From Chlorophyllum brunneum (lineage: Eukaryota > Basidiomycota > Agaricomycetes > Agaricales > Agaricaceae), in the NCBI GenBank assembly GCA_963576785.1, contig OY756141.1:2914001-2978000 (forward strand): a DNA stretch of 64,000 bases. The letters run 5' to 3'. The notes beneath the pieces were generated by a model. It saw only the letters and a program-made list of their open reading frames with translations. It had not been told where the DNA came from and did no database searches. Shown here in pieces: positions 11,101 through 24,349 of this stretch (position 1 is its first letter; every line of letters begins with the position of its first letter). Position numbers and translations under genes: made by a program.

Positions 11101-13090
11101 GAAGTGTACATTTCCCAGTCTTCAGCAAGCAAGAAATTGTCTTTGCTCGAACTACGCCCAAACACAAGCTTGAAATTGGTGAGTAATACCCTTGCTCTGT
11201 CCCATGGTATGCGTGCTGATTCAATCCCTAGTTAAACGTGCTCAGGCTTTGGGTCACATTGTTGGGGTGTAAGTGGACATTGCTGTTAGCCGTCCGTTCG
11301 CAGTTCAGCGTAGTCCTCTAGTACTGGTGACGGTGTCAACGACTCACCCGCCCTCAAAAAGGTACCCTCAAGTTCCTCAGTACACAGGCATACAGCTAAC
11401 CAATAATAAATTCTAGGCCGATCTGGGTATTGCAATGAACATTTCTGGCTCCGATGTGTCGAAAGAGGCTGCTAACATGATCCTACTCGGTGAGTGGTAG
11501 TGCCATGTAGAGTGTCAGAGGTTGAAAGACTGACGATTTCGTGTAGACGATAATTTCGCGTCCACTGTTAGTGAGTATATTTCCCGAATCCTGTACCTAC
11601 CAACTCTGCTGAACACCACCCGCAGAGGGTGTTGCCGAGGGTCGTCTGATTTTCAACAACTTGAAGCGATCTATCCAGTGAGCACCCGTGAAAACCTGTT
11701 GTTATGGTAGAGGAAGTTAACCTCGGAACCAGATATACCGTTACCCACAGTACACCCGAAGTCCTTCCTCAGCTTCTCTGTAAGTCGTTCAAACCCACCT
11801 GTGATGCACGCCTGTGAATAAGTTCCCCAAGATGTCGTTGTTCCCATTCCACTCCCTCTGTCTGCTATTTTGATCCTCGTCATCGGTGAGTGAGCATATC
11901 AGGTCAAGTCGATCCATGCCTTACCGATCACCTGACAGATCTTGGTTTCGACCTCTTCATGGGTGTATGTATCTTCTCCCTTCCCTCTCCAGACCATGAT
12001 CATTTATACCCCTTTAGCTTACCTTTGCCTGGGACAAACCGGAGACTGACGACGGTTTGATGCGTTTGAGCCCTCGTAAACCAGGTATATAACTTTCCTC
12101 TAATATGCTTTTGTTCTAATTCACAAACTCACCATAGTGAACACCCGCTCGATTCTTTCACGTAAGAAACGCGCACTCAGACGTTCAAAAACCATTGGCA
12201 GGGATACCGAAAGTCATGAACCAGTCACGGTTTCGAAATATAGACGGTTCATGGAGCGTTTGAAGGCACCCTTCACCAAAGGTTTTTGGCAGGACATGTT
12301 TGAAGAAACTGACGATGAAAGGCTTGTGGATATTGGACTTTTAAGCTATGCATATGTGGAGGCCGGTCTCATCGAGGGTATTGCCGAGTACGAAGTTAAT
12401 CTTACCCATGCTGAAACTCTACTAACCAATCATTCGATAGAATGGTTGCTTACTTTGTTGTGTTCTGGAGACAAGGTTTCTCGCCCTCTGATTTAGTTAA
12501 AGCACAAGCGACTGGAAGTATGTATAACGTCGTTCAATACCTATGGTTCAACCTCACCAACATCGATTTGTAGAATTCTTTTTGAAGAATAGTCCAGATT
12601 TCATCAACTATCGTGGCCAAGTGCTCAACGCCGCACACCAAGTCGACGCATTAGGACAAGCTCAATCCATCGTCTATCTTTCAATCTTCATTACCCAATC
12701 CTTCAACGTCTTCGCCGTCAAAGCAAAGCTAACATACCCATTTGGTCGCCGTGTCATCAGTAACAAATGGAACTTTATCGGTATCCTTATGGGTGCGATA
12801 CTTGGCATGTTTGTCATTTATCCTCCACCTCTTCATGTCGTATTTGGTGGTTCGGTTCACACTTCGCCGTTGTATTGGCTTATTCCAATTGGGTTTGGTT
12901 GTTTCTTGTTGGCTTGGGCTTCACTGCGCGTTATATTTTTGAGGAAGAGCATAGAACATAAAAAGGTGAAGGATATCAAAGGATTGATGATGTGTAAGTC
13001 GACGCCATTCTCGTTCAAATCCAACTTTTTTGACAAACCTATTTCTTCCGTCTAGTCCCGACGATGAGGACAATGAGTGTCAGGCTTTAA
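8145..13090 (+). CDS. P-type cation ATPase, IIC-like (Na+/K+-ATPase-related)
   Basis: Large ATP-driven cation pump of the plasma or internal membrane, about 1,100 residues in roughly 20 short exons. Motifs in order: LTGESEPQ (actuator), VPEGLPSVVT in M4, DKTGTLTRNQMT with the phosphorylated Asp at about 9832, KGAPERVL (nucleotide binding), MITGDHPKTA, and TGDGVNDSPALKKAD (hinge). M5 reads THSTPEVLPQLL and M6 reads IDLGFDLFMG with the paired Asp expected in Na+/K+-ATPase-like pumps. Ten membrane spans are plausible, and the C-terminus is short (stop 13088-13090). The first intron (8565-8613) begins with GC instead of GT. The exon just before the phosphorylation site reads LATDKTGT, without the common Cys. 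The frame is open throughout, so the gene looks functional. Ion specificity cannot be read from sequence alone. Confidence 0.92.
8565..8613 (+). other. GC-AG intron in the P-type ATPase gene
   Basis: Exon 1 ends TCTGCTTTAAGAAAG and the next exon starts TTTATCGACCGG, giving SALRK/FIDRLLTMFNVLL, the expected family sequence. The intron between them starts gcacga and ends aaaatatag, with a ctgat branch-like site. No GT nearby joins in frame. Confidence 0.75.
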
Positions 13091-13170
13091 CTCACGAATA
13101 CCTATTAATCACCCACGACAACGATATGATGTTACTTCTGTAATATAAAGTACAATATTACGTATCCATT

Positions 13171-14007
13171 TCACCAGAATACACTCGACTGCGTATACGC
13201 AGCATTATACCTACTCTCCAAAAACGACATAATCATAAGAGGTTCTTTCGCCATAGTAATCAATCCAAACAACACTGGAACACCAACAACACCCACAACA
13301 ACATTCCTCCTCGTTCTTCTCGACAATCCACCCCAAAAACCACCTTTTCTGAAGTATCTATTAAAAACGATGGTCATACCATCTGCAGCATGAAGAATAA
13401 CAGAACCAACAATCCCAACATATAAAAACCAACTTCTCCAAGGCCAGGTATGTAACCCATATTTGACATATTCATAATCGAGTGAAGCAGGTCCAACGGA
13501 AGCGATAGGTTCGATAGGAAGTGAAGGATAATCACGATGAACGAGGAAATGGATGGGTAACAAAATCAAAGCGATTGCGTGTCCTGTGAGACTGTGTAAA
13601 CTTGTAAAAGGTCTGTTGAACAATCTAATATCTTTTTTAGTGTTGCTTTTGGTATCTTGTTTTGAAGTTGTAAGAAGGCGTTTGGCTATCCCAGCCAAAG
13701 CATGGATAGTTATAGGCCCCAAAACAAGGTAATTCTCCCCGAAACTACTTTGATAGTATTCACGGCCTAGTAACTTTCATTATTATTATTTTCAGATTCT
13801 TCTTCTTTGTTTCTTGTTGGGAAGGTGAAAGGAGCGTACCATTGTTCGTGATGCTAAGTCTGTGCCGCCAACATTGGCAAGTACAGGAGCTGCGAGATGT
13901 ACCAAGAGGAATACGGCTATGAAGGGAGATGTAGCATGGGAGATGGTTGTGAGGGTGCTGGCTATAGTCCCTCGAATGGTGCGTCCGTTGTTGTTTGAAT
14001 CCGACAT
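13171..14007 (-). CDS. MCP1: MCP1-like (DUF1691) mitochondrial membrane protein
   Basis: Two exons (14007-13840 and 13773-13171) encode 256 residues. Two DUF1691-type halves each contain a membrane span with a central His: SPFIAVFLLVHLAAPVLAN, then GPITIHALAGIAKRLL, and later LTGHAIALILLPIHFLVHR, then SVILHAADGMTIVF. Yeast Mcp1 is a multi-span protein that suppresses loss of ERMES-linked Mdm10 and works with Vps13 in mitochondrial lipid supply. The arrangement of spans and histidines fits this family well, but I identify it by pattern rather than by alignment. Acceptor gaaag before TTACTAGGC keeps the frame. The gene is convergent with the P-type ATPase, with 80 bp between stop codons. Confidence 0.78.
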
Positions 14008-14513
14008 GGTGTAAGGAAGAGGGGTGTTGGCGCTTCTTATGATTTATTAGCTCTCACGGTTTCCATACACCAGCCGAGACTTACTACGCAACGCTTGGTG
14101 CCGATCCAGGGCCAAATCGTCACTCGTTCATTCAGTTTTGAGAGGGCTCGACAAAGAAAGTATCACAAGGTCACGGACAGCATAAGTCGGAGAAAAACGG
14201 ATCAGAGTAGGGTTGTACCAGAACAGAGACAGCAGTTACAGAAATATGTATCTAATAACAGACTTGATAGTAAAATTCTACGGTAAGTATGTATGTATGT
14301 TTAAAGAGCCGCCGAGGTTACAGCAGAACACAGAAAGACAACAAGCATGACCTTTGAGGGAAAATAATTATAATGCACTAAAAACTACAAGGAATTTGAA
14401 CTTTTTGAAAAACACAGAAATTACCACAGAGACGCGCATAATAAAACAGACTTCCGTTGTTCATCTTGATTCTTCAAATCATTCGTTTATCATTGAATCG
14501 CTTTCGTTTCTTG
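14008..14513. other. Intergenic region between MCP1-like gene and kinase 3' end
   Basis: Contains the MCP1-like promoter and the kinase 3' flank. A short tatg tetranucleotide run lies at about 14284-14301, and the sequence to its right is A-rich. No gene is seen. Confidence 0.6.
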
Positions 14514-17500
14514 TCACACAACTTCTTGACGCGCAACGCTTCCAATTCCTTCCTGATCCAACAGCCAACCTTCTTCTCCATCAACTTCTTCCTCGCATTC
14601 CTCGCCTTCCTCTCCATCCTCGGCATCACCCTCGCGTAATCCCTCATCCACATATTCCACATCAATCGTAACACCCTCCCCAACCTCCTCCTCCTCGACT
14701 TCAAATTCAGTACGACTTAAAGCTTCCACCGTCTCCTCCAACGACATCTTGCCATCGCTATCACCACCACCACCACCAAAATCAATGCCAAGTCCAACAA
14801 CGCGTTCACGTTGTCTTCCAGATTCCCGTTCTCTCCATTCAGCTTCAGTCATTCCTACCGCAAGTCCTCCACCGAATCCCCACATCCACTCATCATCCCA
14901 TAGATTTATAATCCTCGCTCGTTTCCTCGGATCACGCACAAGTAGTCGCCCAACTATCCGTTTGACCCCTTCGGATTTGACTAATTCTTGACCAACTAGT
15001 TCTTGTGCTGTGTCGGAGTAGAGAGTAGTGGATTCGGAGGGCCATTCGTATTCTCCCCTTGCAATCTTCATCAACCACTGTCTCCTCTCTGAAGCATTAC
15101 CCCTTCCGTGTCCATGTCCATATCCATATCCTGGCAACCCATCTCCTCCAATCCTACCCTCTCTCTGTTCATCCCTCAGAGCACCAACACCTTCACCAAA
15201 AGGCAAGCACCTCCCAACAAGCGCATAAAGCACAACACCACAAGCCCAAGCATCGGTCTCTCTTGCATCATAAAATCCTCTCGTCACACCACTACTTTCA
15301 TCCCCACGTGAGATTCCACGATGACGTTTGATGGCACCTTGTGCTTGTGCTTGTGCACGAACACTTCCAGTACCCATAACCAATTCCGGCGCAGCATACG
15401 CTTCACTTCCACATCTCGTCCATAATAACTCGCCTTCACCGGTTTCATCAACTTGGATAAACCTTGATAGTCCAAAATCGGATAGTTTGATTAAAGGTGA
15501 AGGGGGGATAGGTAACGTGTCAAGAGTTGGGCGAGGTGAAGTTGGCGTTAGACGGGAAAAACAATGAGTTGTTAGGAGGATGTCTAACAAGAGTGCCAAA
15601 GTGAGTTGGTAGTGCTTTTTATTTAATCAAGTGGAGAACGTACTCTCGAGTTTGATATCACGATGGACGAGTCCAACACCGTGCATCCATCCTACGGCTT
15701 TACACAACTCGCACCATATTCGTCTGAGTATATTTTCTCCTACAAAAACATAAATAAGTCAACACGATGCAAAGGTAAATAACGGACCGAGTTTAGACCA
15801 AGCGATGTCATTGTTCACCAGTCCGAGAAGATCTCCACCGGGGAGGTATGGAAGGACTAGGATGTGGTGCGAAGACGTTGACAAGTGTTCGAGGAGGACC
15901 GTGATATTCGGGTGGGATATATGCTGGAAAAGTGTCAGTATATGTTACTCCAACGAGATGTCAGGCGCCGAGAATAGGTGAACAAAATATTGAACCCCAA
16001 AACCCAAAAAGGCGTGTTATACCGACAAAACACACGCGCACATGACGGCACACAGGTAGCGTCATCAAATCACAGATGCATGCGCGCCCTGATTCCCCAA
16101 AAGTATGCAAAAGAGCAAATCGGTTCCTCATTTGCCCTGAAGCTCGAGGCCAAACCCCCCCTTAATCAAGGAAAACGGAGAAGCTTCTTTTGAATGACGT
16201 GCATCAGATCTTGTGATTTGGGTGGAAAGGGTGTCACCAGCGACCGAAGAAACGAGTAGGGTGCGGTTGCGCGTTTGGATGGAGGCTATATAGTATCCCT
16301 CCCCCTCGTGCACACCTAATATTATTGTGTTCCTTTCTCCCTTTAGTGCCGAGCATGGCCGACAAAAAGGTAAAGAAATGGGCACGACGTCAGGTCCCGA
16401 GTGATTCTCCACTCGACTAGATGGAGAATGGTAGTCCTATCACCGCTCGTACGCGTTGGGCGTTCGGAGGGGAAGGAGTATATATACCCTCTTTGCCAGC
16501 ATTTTCTTCCCCACCCATCGAAAGCGCAGAGATAAAAGGAAAGGAAAAACATACCTTGAGCACTTCAACTTCTCTAACGAAGCCAACTCTGGTCCTTTCC
16601 TCTTCTTCTCTATCTCTTTTCGTCACGTCGGTTGCAGAAGAGCTAAAGCCAGGAGCTCTCCTAGGCGTCATCTTGACAGCAACGAGCCTTCCCCTCTTGG
16701 AGCTCTTCCTCGTTCTCATTTCCTCTCCTCGTCCGCCCACCCAGTCTACAGAGTCTGAAAGAGAGTTCGACGCGGAAATAGGCGGAGAAGAAAAGGTGGG
16801 ACCGTGTTCTGCATCGGACCCCGAAGTAGAGGGCTCAAGGATGGCAAATTGGTCCCTTATGCCCATCTCACCGTGTCGTTCATCCAGATACCGGGTGCCG
16901 AAACCAACAGGTCTTGTACCTCTAACCTTTGCTCTCAACTTTCTCATCCTTAGACTTCCATCCCTGCCCAAGGGTTTGTCTTCAAGACTGGATCTGCGAC
17001 TGAGACTGACGACGCTACTGTTGTTGCTCGGAATTCCAAGAGCATTTGGGTTGCGTGGTATATTAGCCAAGCTGGCCTTTGTGCGGAGTTCGCGGATGGA
17101 TTTCTTGGACTTGAGAGTGAGTGGGATGAGGGATTTATCTTGTGCCAGCCAGACGCTGGAAAAGGCGCCTTGGCCGAGGGGACGGATCAAGTGGAGCCGA
17201 GTACCGTTGGATGAAAGTTCTGGTTGTGGCACAAGGTTAGTGTTGGGGGCTGGGGCAGGAGGTGGAGTTACGGTGAGCCAAGCAGGGCTGGGATTGGATA
17301 TGCGCGGTGGATTGGAGGTGATGATAGATCCGGGTGCAGGTTCGACATCATGAGAATGCGCGTCGTCACCATCGTGCACGCTGTCTCGACTGTGTCTGGC
17401 GTAACTCGGCTCGAGATGTGAAGGGCGTGGGGTTGGTTCGTTTGTGTTGTCGGGGAGGAGGGGAGAGGCGGGGGGTGGGGTAGGCAGGCGGTGTGGATTG

Positions 17501-17871
17501 GTGGTGGAGAGGGAAGACGGCGAGTTGATGGCCTGCTCCGGGTCGAGATCGAGAAAGGGCAGGTCGGGCCTTGTCCGTCTGCGGTCGTCGCCCGTGTCCC
17601 GGGACGTGTGCCGCGAGGGGTGGATGGCAGCAAGCAGACCGGTGGGCTTTGCAGGCGGGGAGGGGCTGCGGACGGGAGTGGCGAAAAAGTCGGCAGTGAT
17701 AGAGCCTGGGGCTGAGGGGGGCATGGAGGGCAAGGCCGGCACGAAAAAGGCGTGCGTGTCTGAAAAGGTGGAGCCAAGCGACGACGACGAGCTGAGACCT
17801 CCGACCGACGAACTCGACCGGACCGACGCCGACGAGTCCGACGGTGGAGAGCCTGGCCAGTTGGAGAACAT
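14514..17871 (-). CDS. Ser/Thr protein kinase with interrupted N-lobe
   Basis: About 870 residues. Residues 1-220 are Ser/Pro-rich and probably disordered. The glycine loop is GQGAFSSVW at 234-242, but the ATP-binding Lys (RLVAVK) is only at 400, so about 158 residues are inserted inside the N-lobe. The alpha-C Glu lies in FVREVEVLK, at the end of exon 1. After a 631-nt intron come HISHPNITVLLEH, GLVHRDIKLEN (catalytic Asp), LSDFGLSRF (metal Asp) and AYAAPELVMG. DARETDAWACGVVLYAL then follows, as in CAMK-like fungal kinases. The C-terminal tail is long and acidic. All catalytic residues are present. The closest subfamily is unclear; Prr/Frk- or Hal-like are possible. Long frames on the other strand of this GC-rich gene are shadows. 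Confidence 0.88.
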
Positions 17872-20469
17872 GGAGCACCCGCTGCAATGAGATCACCCAA
17901 CTACATATATCTCCCTCGGCCATCACCGTCCGGTTCCCCGGTCTTTCTATTTTCCAGGGCCGCTAATAACTGCCCCGTCATATCACCCACTGCCGTCTGG
18001 CACCTATCTCACCACGTCCACGGGTCCAATGTACCGCGTGCAGCTGTCTCCAGAGCGACCAACAACTTCCGCCCTTGTTCCGAGCTTTGTACATGTTCCC
18101 AATCCCCCCTTGAAACGGATGCGAACACTCACGTCGTACAAGCTTGATCAATACTCAATCTCGACGGATCACTCCCTTGATCAATCCATCACCTTCAAGC
18201 TTGATCAACAGCTCCTCAACGTCTGCTTTGTTCTGCACTCGTTTGTTCCTACATAACTTGGCGTTTACGTTGTTTTTCAAAGTGAACATCGAGCACCGCC
18301 CGTGGGGAAGACACAAGCTTTGCTATCGCAGCAACAGCCACCCCGAAACGTAATTTCCTGACGGCTGACGGAGAATTCGCCAGAGCGGACGTTCAGTCAC
18401 TGAATGATATACCTACAGAACGGTGCAAGTTGACCGGAGGCAAGGTCTTGGCCCTTCTTCAACCACCGAGTCGATATACCTCCGTGACGTGCAGAAACTG
18501 AGCCCCCAAATAGTAGCGTAAACATCGTCCCAGCATTGCAACGTCTCCCCAGTCTACAAACGCTCAACAGTCGACCTTCGGGGGCTATGTTGGAGCATAA
18601 TAGGTGACAAAGATGTGAGTGTTGGCATGACTGCTTACGATTGTTCGCTCGAAATAGACCCTACCGACGCGCAATCCCTCAACATAGATCTCAACAAAAA
18701 GTCTAAGCGACAGCTACCTCGCCCCACAAAATCCGTTCAAACATCACTTGTGCTCCGAAACTCAGCGTGGCCTCGATTCATCACCAAGAACCTGGATAGT
18801 ATCGGGGAGGGAACTCTGGCGCACTCGGATCAACTACAATGTATAGTGTGTTGTATTGAAAAACTCTGCGGAAGGCGCGTTGGTTCGGATCAGTAGGAAT
18901 ACTCAGAGTCAGCCTCCACAGGTTTGTTCTAGCGCTCGCCGGCATTTCTTATCAGTTATAGCAGGTATCCGTGAAGTATTCAGCTGCCGTTCATCAATCC
19001 CCTATTCTCGAGACCCACCACAGGACATCGTCATCCAGCTCACCCCACAGTCTTCTCTGCAATGAGTCTTAGACAATACCCTATCCACCCTCGTACAAAA
19101 GTCCCTTCCCAACCCTCAGAATCCCCCAGAGCTCCTTTATGTGTCGTGCAATCGTCTAGCCCACATTCACGAATGGCACCTTCCTACACATCTGGATCCT
19201 CTCACCTGTTCATCCTCCTCTGAGCGTCATGACTGGTTAACCTAAGACGACTCTGCTATCCCACGTCGTTGTCAAGATTCTAGGTCACCTTCATCTTCGC
19301 TCTGCCTTAGTGGTGCTTTGCAATCTACGTTTTATTTTCGGGTTGCTTTGCGCACTGGTCGGCGTTCCGAGTGTCATCTAGGCGTTCGAGAGAGGACCTC
19401 TGCTCTAGGCCCCTTTTATGTACCTCGAGCGCGTCCGATATACTTGTTCTACCGACCTCGATACCTCTGGTAATATACCCCCAGTACGTATCCATATTCG
19501 TTCATACGTCCATGACTGATCATCCGTGGCTTCAAGCGTCGAAACCCTGCTCGTCATCCGCTTCCGCCCGATAATTCTTTTACCGTTCCAGAGCTTTAAG
19601 CCCTGGTTGATGTACGTCTCTTTCTCCGCTCTTTATCCTTTTCAAGCTGATGAATTGGACGTTTTTCAGGCTCATATCAAATCAAGTAACCCAGGCCTTC
19701 CGCTCCATACGTCGGGTACTACGAAAACCAATTAGAGAGCAATCCACATCGACGCGCCGGAACCTATCATCATTTCTCATCACCTTATATCCAACTCACC
19801 CAATGGGAACGAGAATCAGATTACGATCCATAAAATCCCTGACGTCAGCCCACCCCACACACGCGCCCTCTCAATGCTAATGGGCGATGTAGATTTACGA
19901 AACGCAAATCAATTATTCCAGGCCACACCACTCGCACCACTTCACGATTTGACAAAATGAACTGGATGTCAAGAAAAGGGGATTTATACAATCGTCAGTG
20001 GGCGAAATTCAACATTTCAAGAAAATTAAAAAAAGTAGGCATTACGCAGCCGCGCTATAATGGTATGTTTGTCTTCCTCCCCTTTTTATCCGATGGTTGG
20101 TGGTAAATTTTTTGGAATTTGTAGTCGTTGGTCGACGACTGTTTGGCGAAAGCGGCAAATTAAATATCCCAGGTCCCCATTCGCTCTATGGTCATTTGGT
20201 TTTGTGTCAACAAGAAACCGATGACCGTGAGTCTCCGTTTTGTTCAGCCAATTCGAGTATCACTCTTTGGTCCGTAGGTAGTCTCCACTTTGTATCGAAT
20301 TGTAGAGTAGACTTCGTAGATCGGCTGTTTTGTAAACCCTAATGTAGCTTTCTGTCGTAGCTATAGGTTATCCGTCATGAACAATTCAATATTATTTCTT
20401 CATCGCGAGACAGAGGTATAAATTAAACTCTCAAACAAAACATTACAAAGTATCTTGCATCAAGCCAAC
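17872..20469. other. 2.6-kb gene-poor region
   Basis: Holds the upstream region of the kinase and the 3' flank of WBP1. Frames are short and in several registers (for example 18615-18896 and 19526-19735) without recognisable domains, and joining them with splice sites gave nothing coherent. A decayed gene is possible. The sequence caagcttgatcaa occurs twice, at 18139-18151 and 18196-18208. Confidence 0.5.
18139..18208. repeat. Short direct repeat caagcttgatcaa x2
   Basis: The 13-mer caagcttgatcaa is found at 18139-18151 and 18196-18208, with a related cttgatcaat at about 18176-18185. Each copy contains the palindrome ttgatcaa. The role is unknown; the copies lie about 270-340 bp upstream of the kinase start. 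Confidence 0.5.
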
Positions 20470-22096
20470 TCACTCCGCCTTACGTTTACCCTTTTTAGCC
20501 TCCCTAATTTCCCCAGCCAACCATAACGTCGAGAACAAGAAGAACCCAACGCTTGTACTAATAGCACCGAGGTAGTAAGGCCAAGCTGCGCTCAAGAATC
20601 TCGGATACCCGTCATGTCGGGGTGGGACAATCGGAACAGTCGTCGAACTATACAGGTGCGTCAAACTAAAAATAGATAAAAAAGAACTTTTTGTCAGTCT
20701 GGGCTGTAAATGAAAAGACGCTGGAAAGATGTACCCTTTGCGTTTGTAATCTACAATAAACTTGAAAACACCATGACGATCTGGAGCACGGAACTGGACA
20801 GAATATTTTCCGGGTGTGCCTTCAACAGGAGGCAATGCAATACGAATATGAGGGTCGAGCATTGTGAATTCTAGTTGAAGGTCTTTGATCCCCGAGTATG
20901 ATTTCCAGGTGCCCTTGTCAGGGTTGAATTTGGATATGTATGCGTTGTAGATCTTGTATATGATACATGTAAGTCGAATGTGGTGGTTAGTTGCATTGTG
21001 AGAGTTATGCGCACCAGTTGATCATTGTTAGTATATTGTTCGCTGGGTTTCGTAGCGTTGAGGCCATGGTGCTCGATACGATCGATGCGCAAAACAAGGG
21101 ATTCTTGGAAGGCCCAAGACGCAACGTCCTGTGCGAATTGTTTGTTCCCTGAAGCAACTCCCCTAGCAAAATATCCGAACATCAATGCCACTCCAGACAA
21201 TATAAATGAGATCAATTCACTTGGAAATTTCCTTTTGAGCATATTCATCACTGAAGAGCTCGACACCACCAGCCCATACGACACGCGCTCCAGTTCTAGC
21301 TTGGAATCCAGTAACAACACCCAACTGACTCCCTGCCCATAGTCCCTCTCCTCCCTTTTCAGCGGCATCTGCGAGGGAGTCCGCTGATCCACCATCAACC
21401 TCTGACGCGAACGCGTGAGCGGGTGCATTCAAAATGGGCACAATTAGAGGATTGTTGCCCAAAGCCAATGGGGTACCAGAGAACCACACAGGTGCAGTGT
21501 TTGGTCTAATGATCTGACTCTGGGGTGAAGGTGGAATGGGAATTACAGTGGGAGGTTCGGAGCGTTCGGGGAAGTAAGAGATGAGTGGGGTCCCTGGGGG
21601 TGCGGGTGAGAGTGAGAACTCGGCTGCGAGGGAGGTGAGAGGTGTTTGTTTTGTGGAAAGGGCGATGAGGAGGTTAGTGTTTTTGTCCACGAGGGAGACG
21701 AGGGATTGAGGAGTGATGTCTTTTGCATAGGCTATATGTTTACCAGTATGTCAGTTGGTTGTCAAGTAGAGGGAATGGATGAACATACACTTCGTCTCAG
21801 ATGCGAAGAGGATTACATGCGAGAAATTAGGGACATCGTCCTCGATGAGGAGAGGCGCGGCTTCACGAGGAGGTCTGAAGGTCAATTCATATCCCTTCTC
21901 TACACCTCTCATTAGCATTCGTGCTCTAGAACCAAGACAGAAACCACGGCAAACCTCGAAGTCCATCGAAAAATATGTTGTAGTCATCCTGTTTCTTGGG
22001 CTCAACAACGACCAAGACAGAATCTCCGGTGCTAGATTTCGCGTATGAGAATGCAAAGGACACTGCCAGCCAGAAAAGCCTCTTGAAAACGACCAT
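20470..22096 (-). CDS. WBP1: Oligosaccharyltransferase 48-kDa subunit (OST48/WBP1)
   Basis: Essential non-catalytic subunit of the ER oligosaccharyltransferase that transfers glycan to Asn of nascent proteins. From ATG 22096 (ccaccATGG context) there is a signal peptide (VVFKRLFWLAVSFAFSYA), then DSVLVVVEPKKQDDYNIFF, then a lumenal domain with PPREAAPLLIEDDVPNFSHV, and later VVTGFQARTGARVVWAGG, FSDEYAQ, and YSVQFRAPDRHGVFKF. A single C-terminal span (YYLGAISTSVGFFLFSTLWL) is followed by a Lys/Arg tail ending KRKAE, a KxKxx-type ER retrieval signal. About six introns were joined in frame. It is divergent from adenylate kinase across 596 bp. An in-frame ATG at 22111 would add five residues. Confidence 0.94.
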
Positions 22097-22692
22097 GGTG
22101 GGTGTCGACACGCTGAGTTTTGGCCACGACGACGGAGGGATGTATTTCCCATGGCCTCCACGTCAATGTGATCGTGCCTTGTTTGCTGCTAATTGGCAAC
22201 ACCCTCTCGTTATTTATGGCGCACTAAAAATAGCATCCAGCTGTTGATCAGTGATAAGTAAGCATCTGCTAGGGTCGATGCTGGGCTATATTACAGCCAA
22301 GGTTCGCAGCCTCTCTCACTCTACAACCACGAGCCGCCCCTATCGATCCTCCGAGTCATCAGAGGATTTAGAACCCCAAACGCGACGGCCATCTCCTCTC
22401 GTTGGACACCGGTAAACATGTTTTACCACTCACGCGGCGAACAATTTTGCAGCCATGCCCATAGATAAACATTGTCTGGACCTACGACGATGAGGGAGCC
22501 CGCCAAGTGCGCCCTTTGCACCCGGGTTGGACAGGTTGAACCGTTGATGAATTGCGTTGACCGGGGTAGCGGACCGAATCCCGCCTTAACACCGCGTGAT
22601 TTTTCACAGGCACATTTCGGAATACGAGTTCAACTGCCACGGCATAAAGCTCACTTCGGTCTTTCTGGGTCAAGTCTTTCTCGCTATCGGTC

Positions 22693-23730
<1,038 letters not shown>

Positions 23731-24349
23731 ACGTGATTTTGACATAGATACTTGATCGAATCATAGACACTTTCATGTTCATTTGGTTCTTTGCACAGGC
23801 TGCACTGCAATATGCAATGACATCCATCGAGCTTTCCTTTGAAATAGACAAAACTCTCAGAGTGGTGCGATTATGCTCTGCTTATAACGGCTGTCACGTT
23901 TCGAGTTAACTGACGAGTGCGGGTGGAGTGGTCTGACGAAGATTGCGTCTAGGTGCTCTGAGCGTCCACCGCTTACTCGATCCAGACGTTCTGGGACATT
24001 CGACATATGTTGTTTTTTTTTACCTATCTCTGTCTTTTGGAATTGTCGATGAGTCAGATCACCAGCTTGAATAGTGCATCACGAGACACCTCAGGCTATA
24101 GCCGCTGATGATTCATCTGCTTCTTCCACTCGGGGAGTTGATTCTTCACCACCATCACACGCCATCTTGTCATAGGTGGGGGGCCACAGCCTGAGCTTCC
24201 GATCTTAATGCTATCCACGAAACAACTAGACTATTCACGGCAGTCCTAGAGACTCGACCAGCCGACTCGGAAAACTACATAAGGCAATAATACCACATCG
24301 ATATCAAATATCAAACTTCTTCCTCCTTTCAACATCCTTGGTCTTGTGC
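23731..24349. other. Intergenic region between adenylate kinase and the Zn2Cys6 gene
   Basis: Contains the ADK1 3' flank and the upstream region of the transcription factor, with a run of T at about 24009-24020. No gene is seen. Confidence 0.6.

Noticed and set aside
16421..17353. 310-codon plus-strand frame opposite the kinase
   Set aside because: Low-complexity, Ser/Leu-rich shadow of a GC-rich disordered region. It has no domain, and the sense frame encodes a clear kinase.
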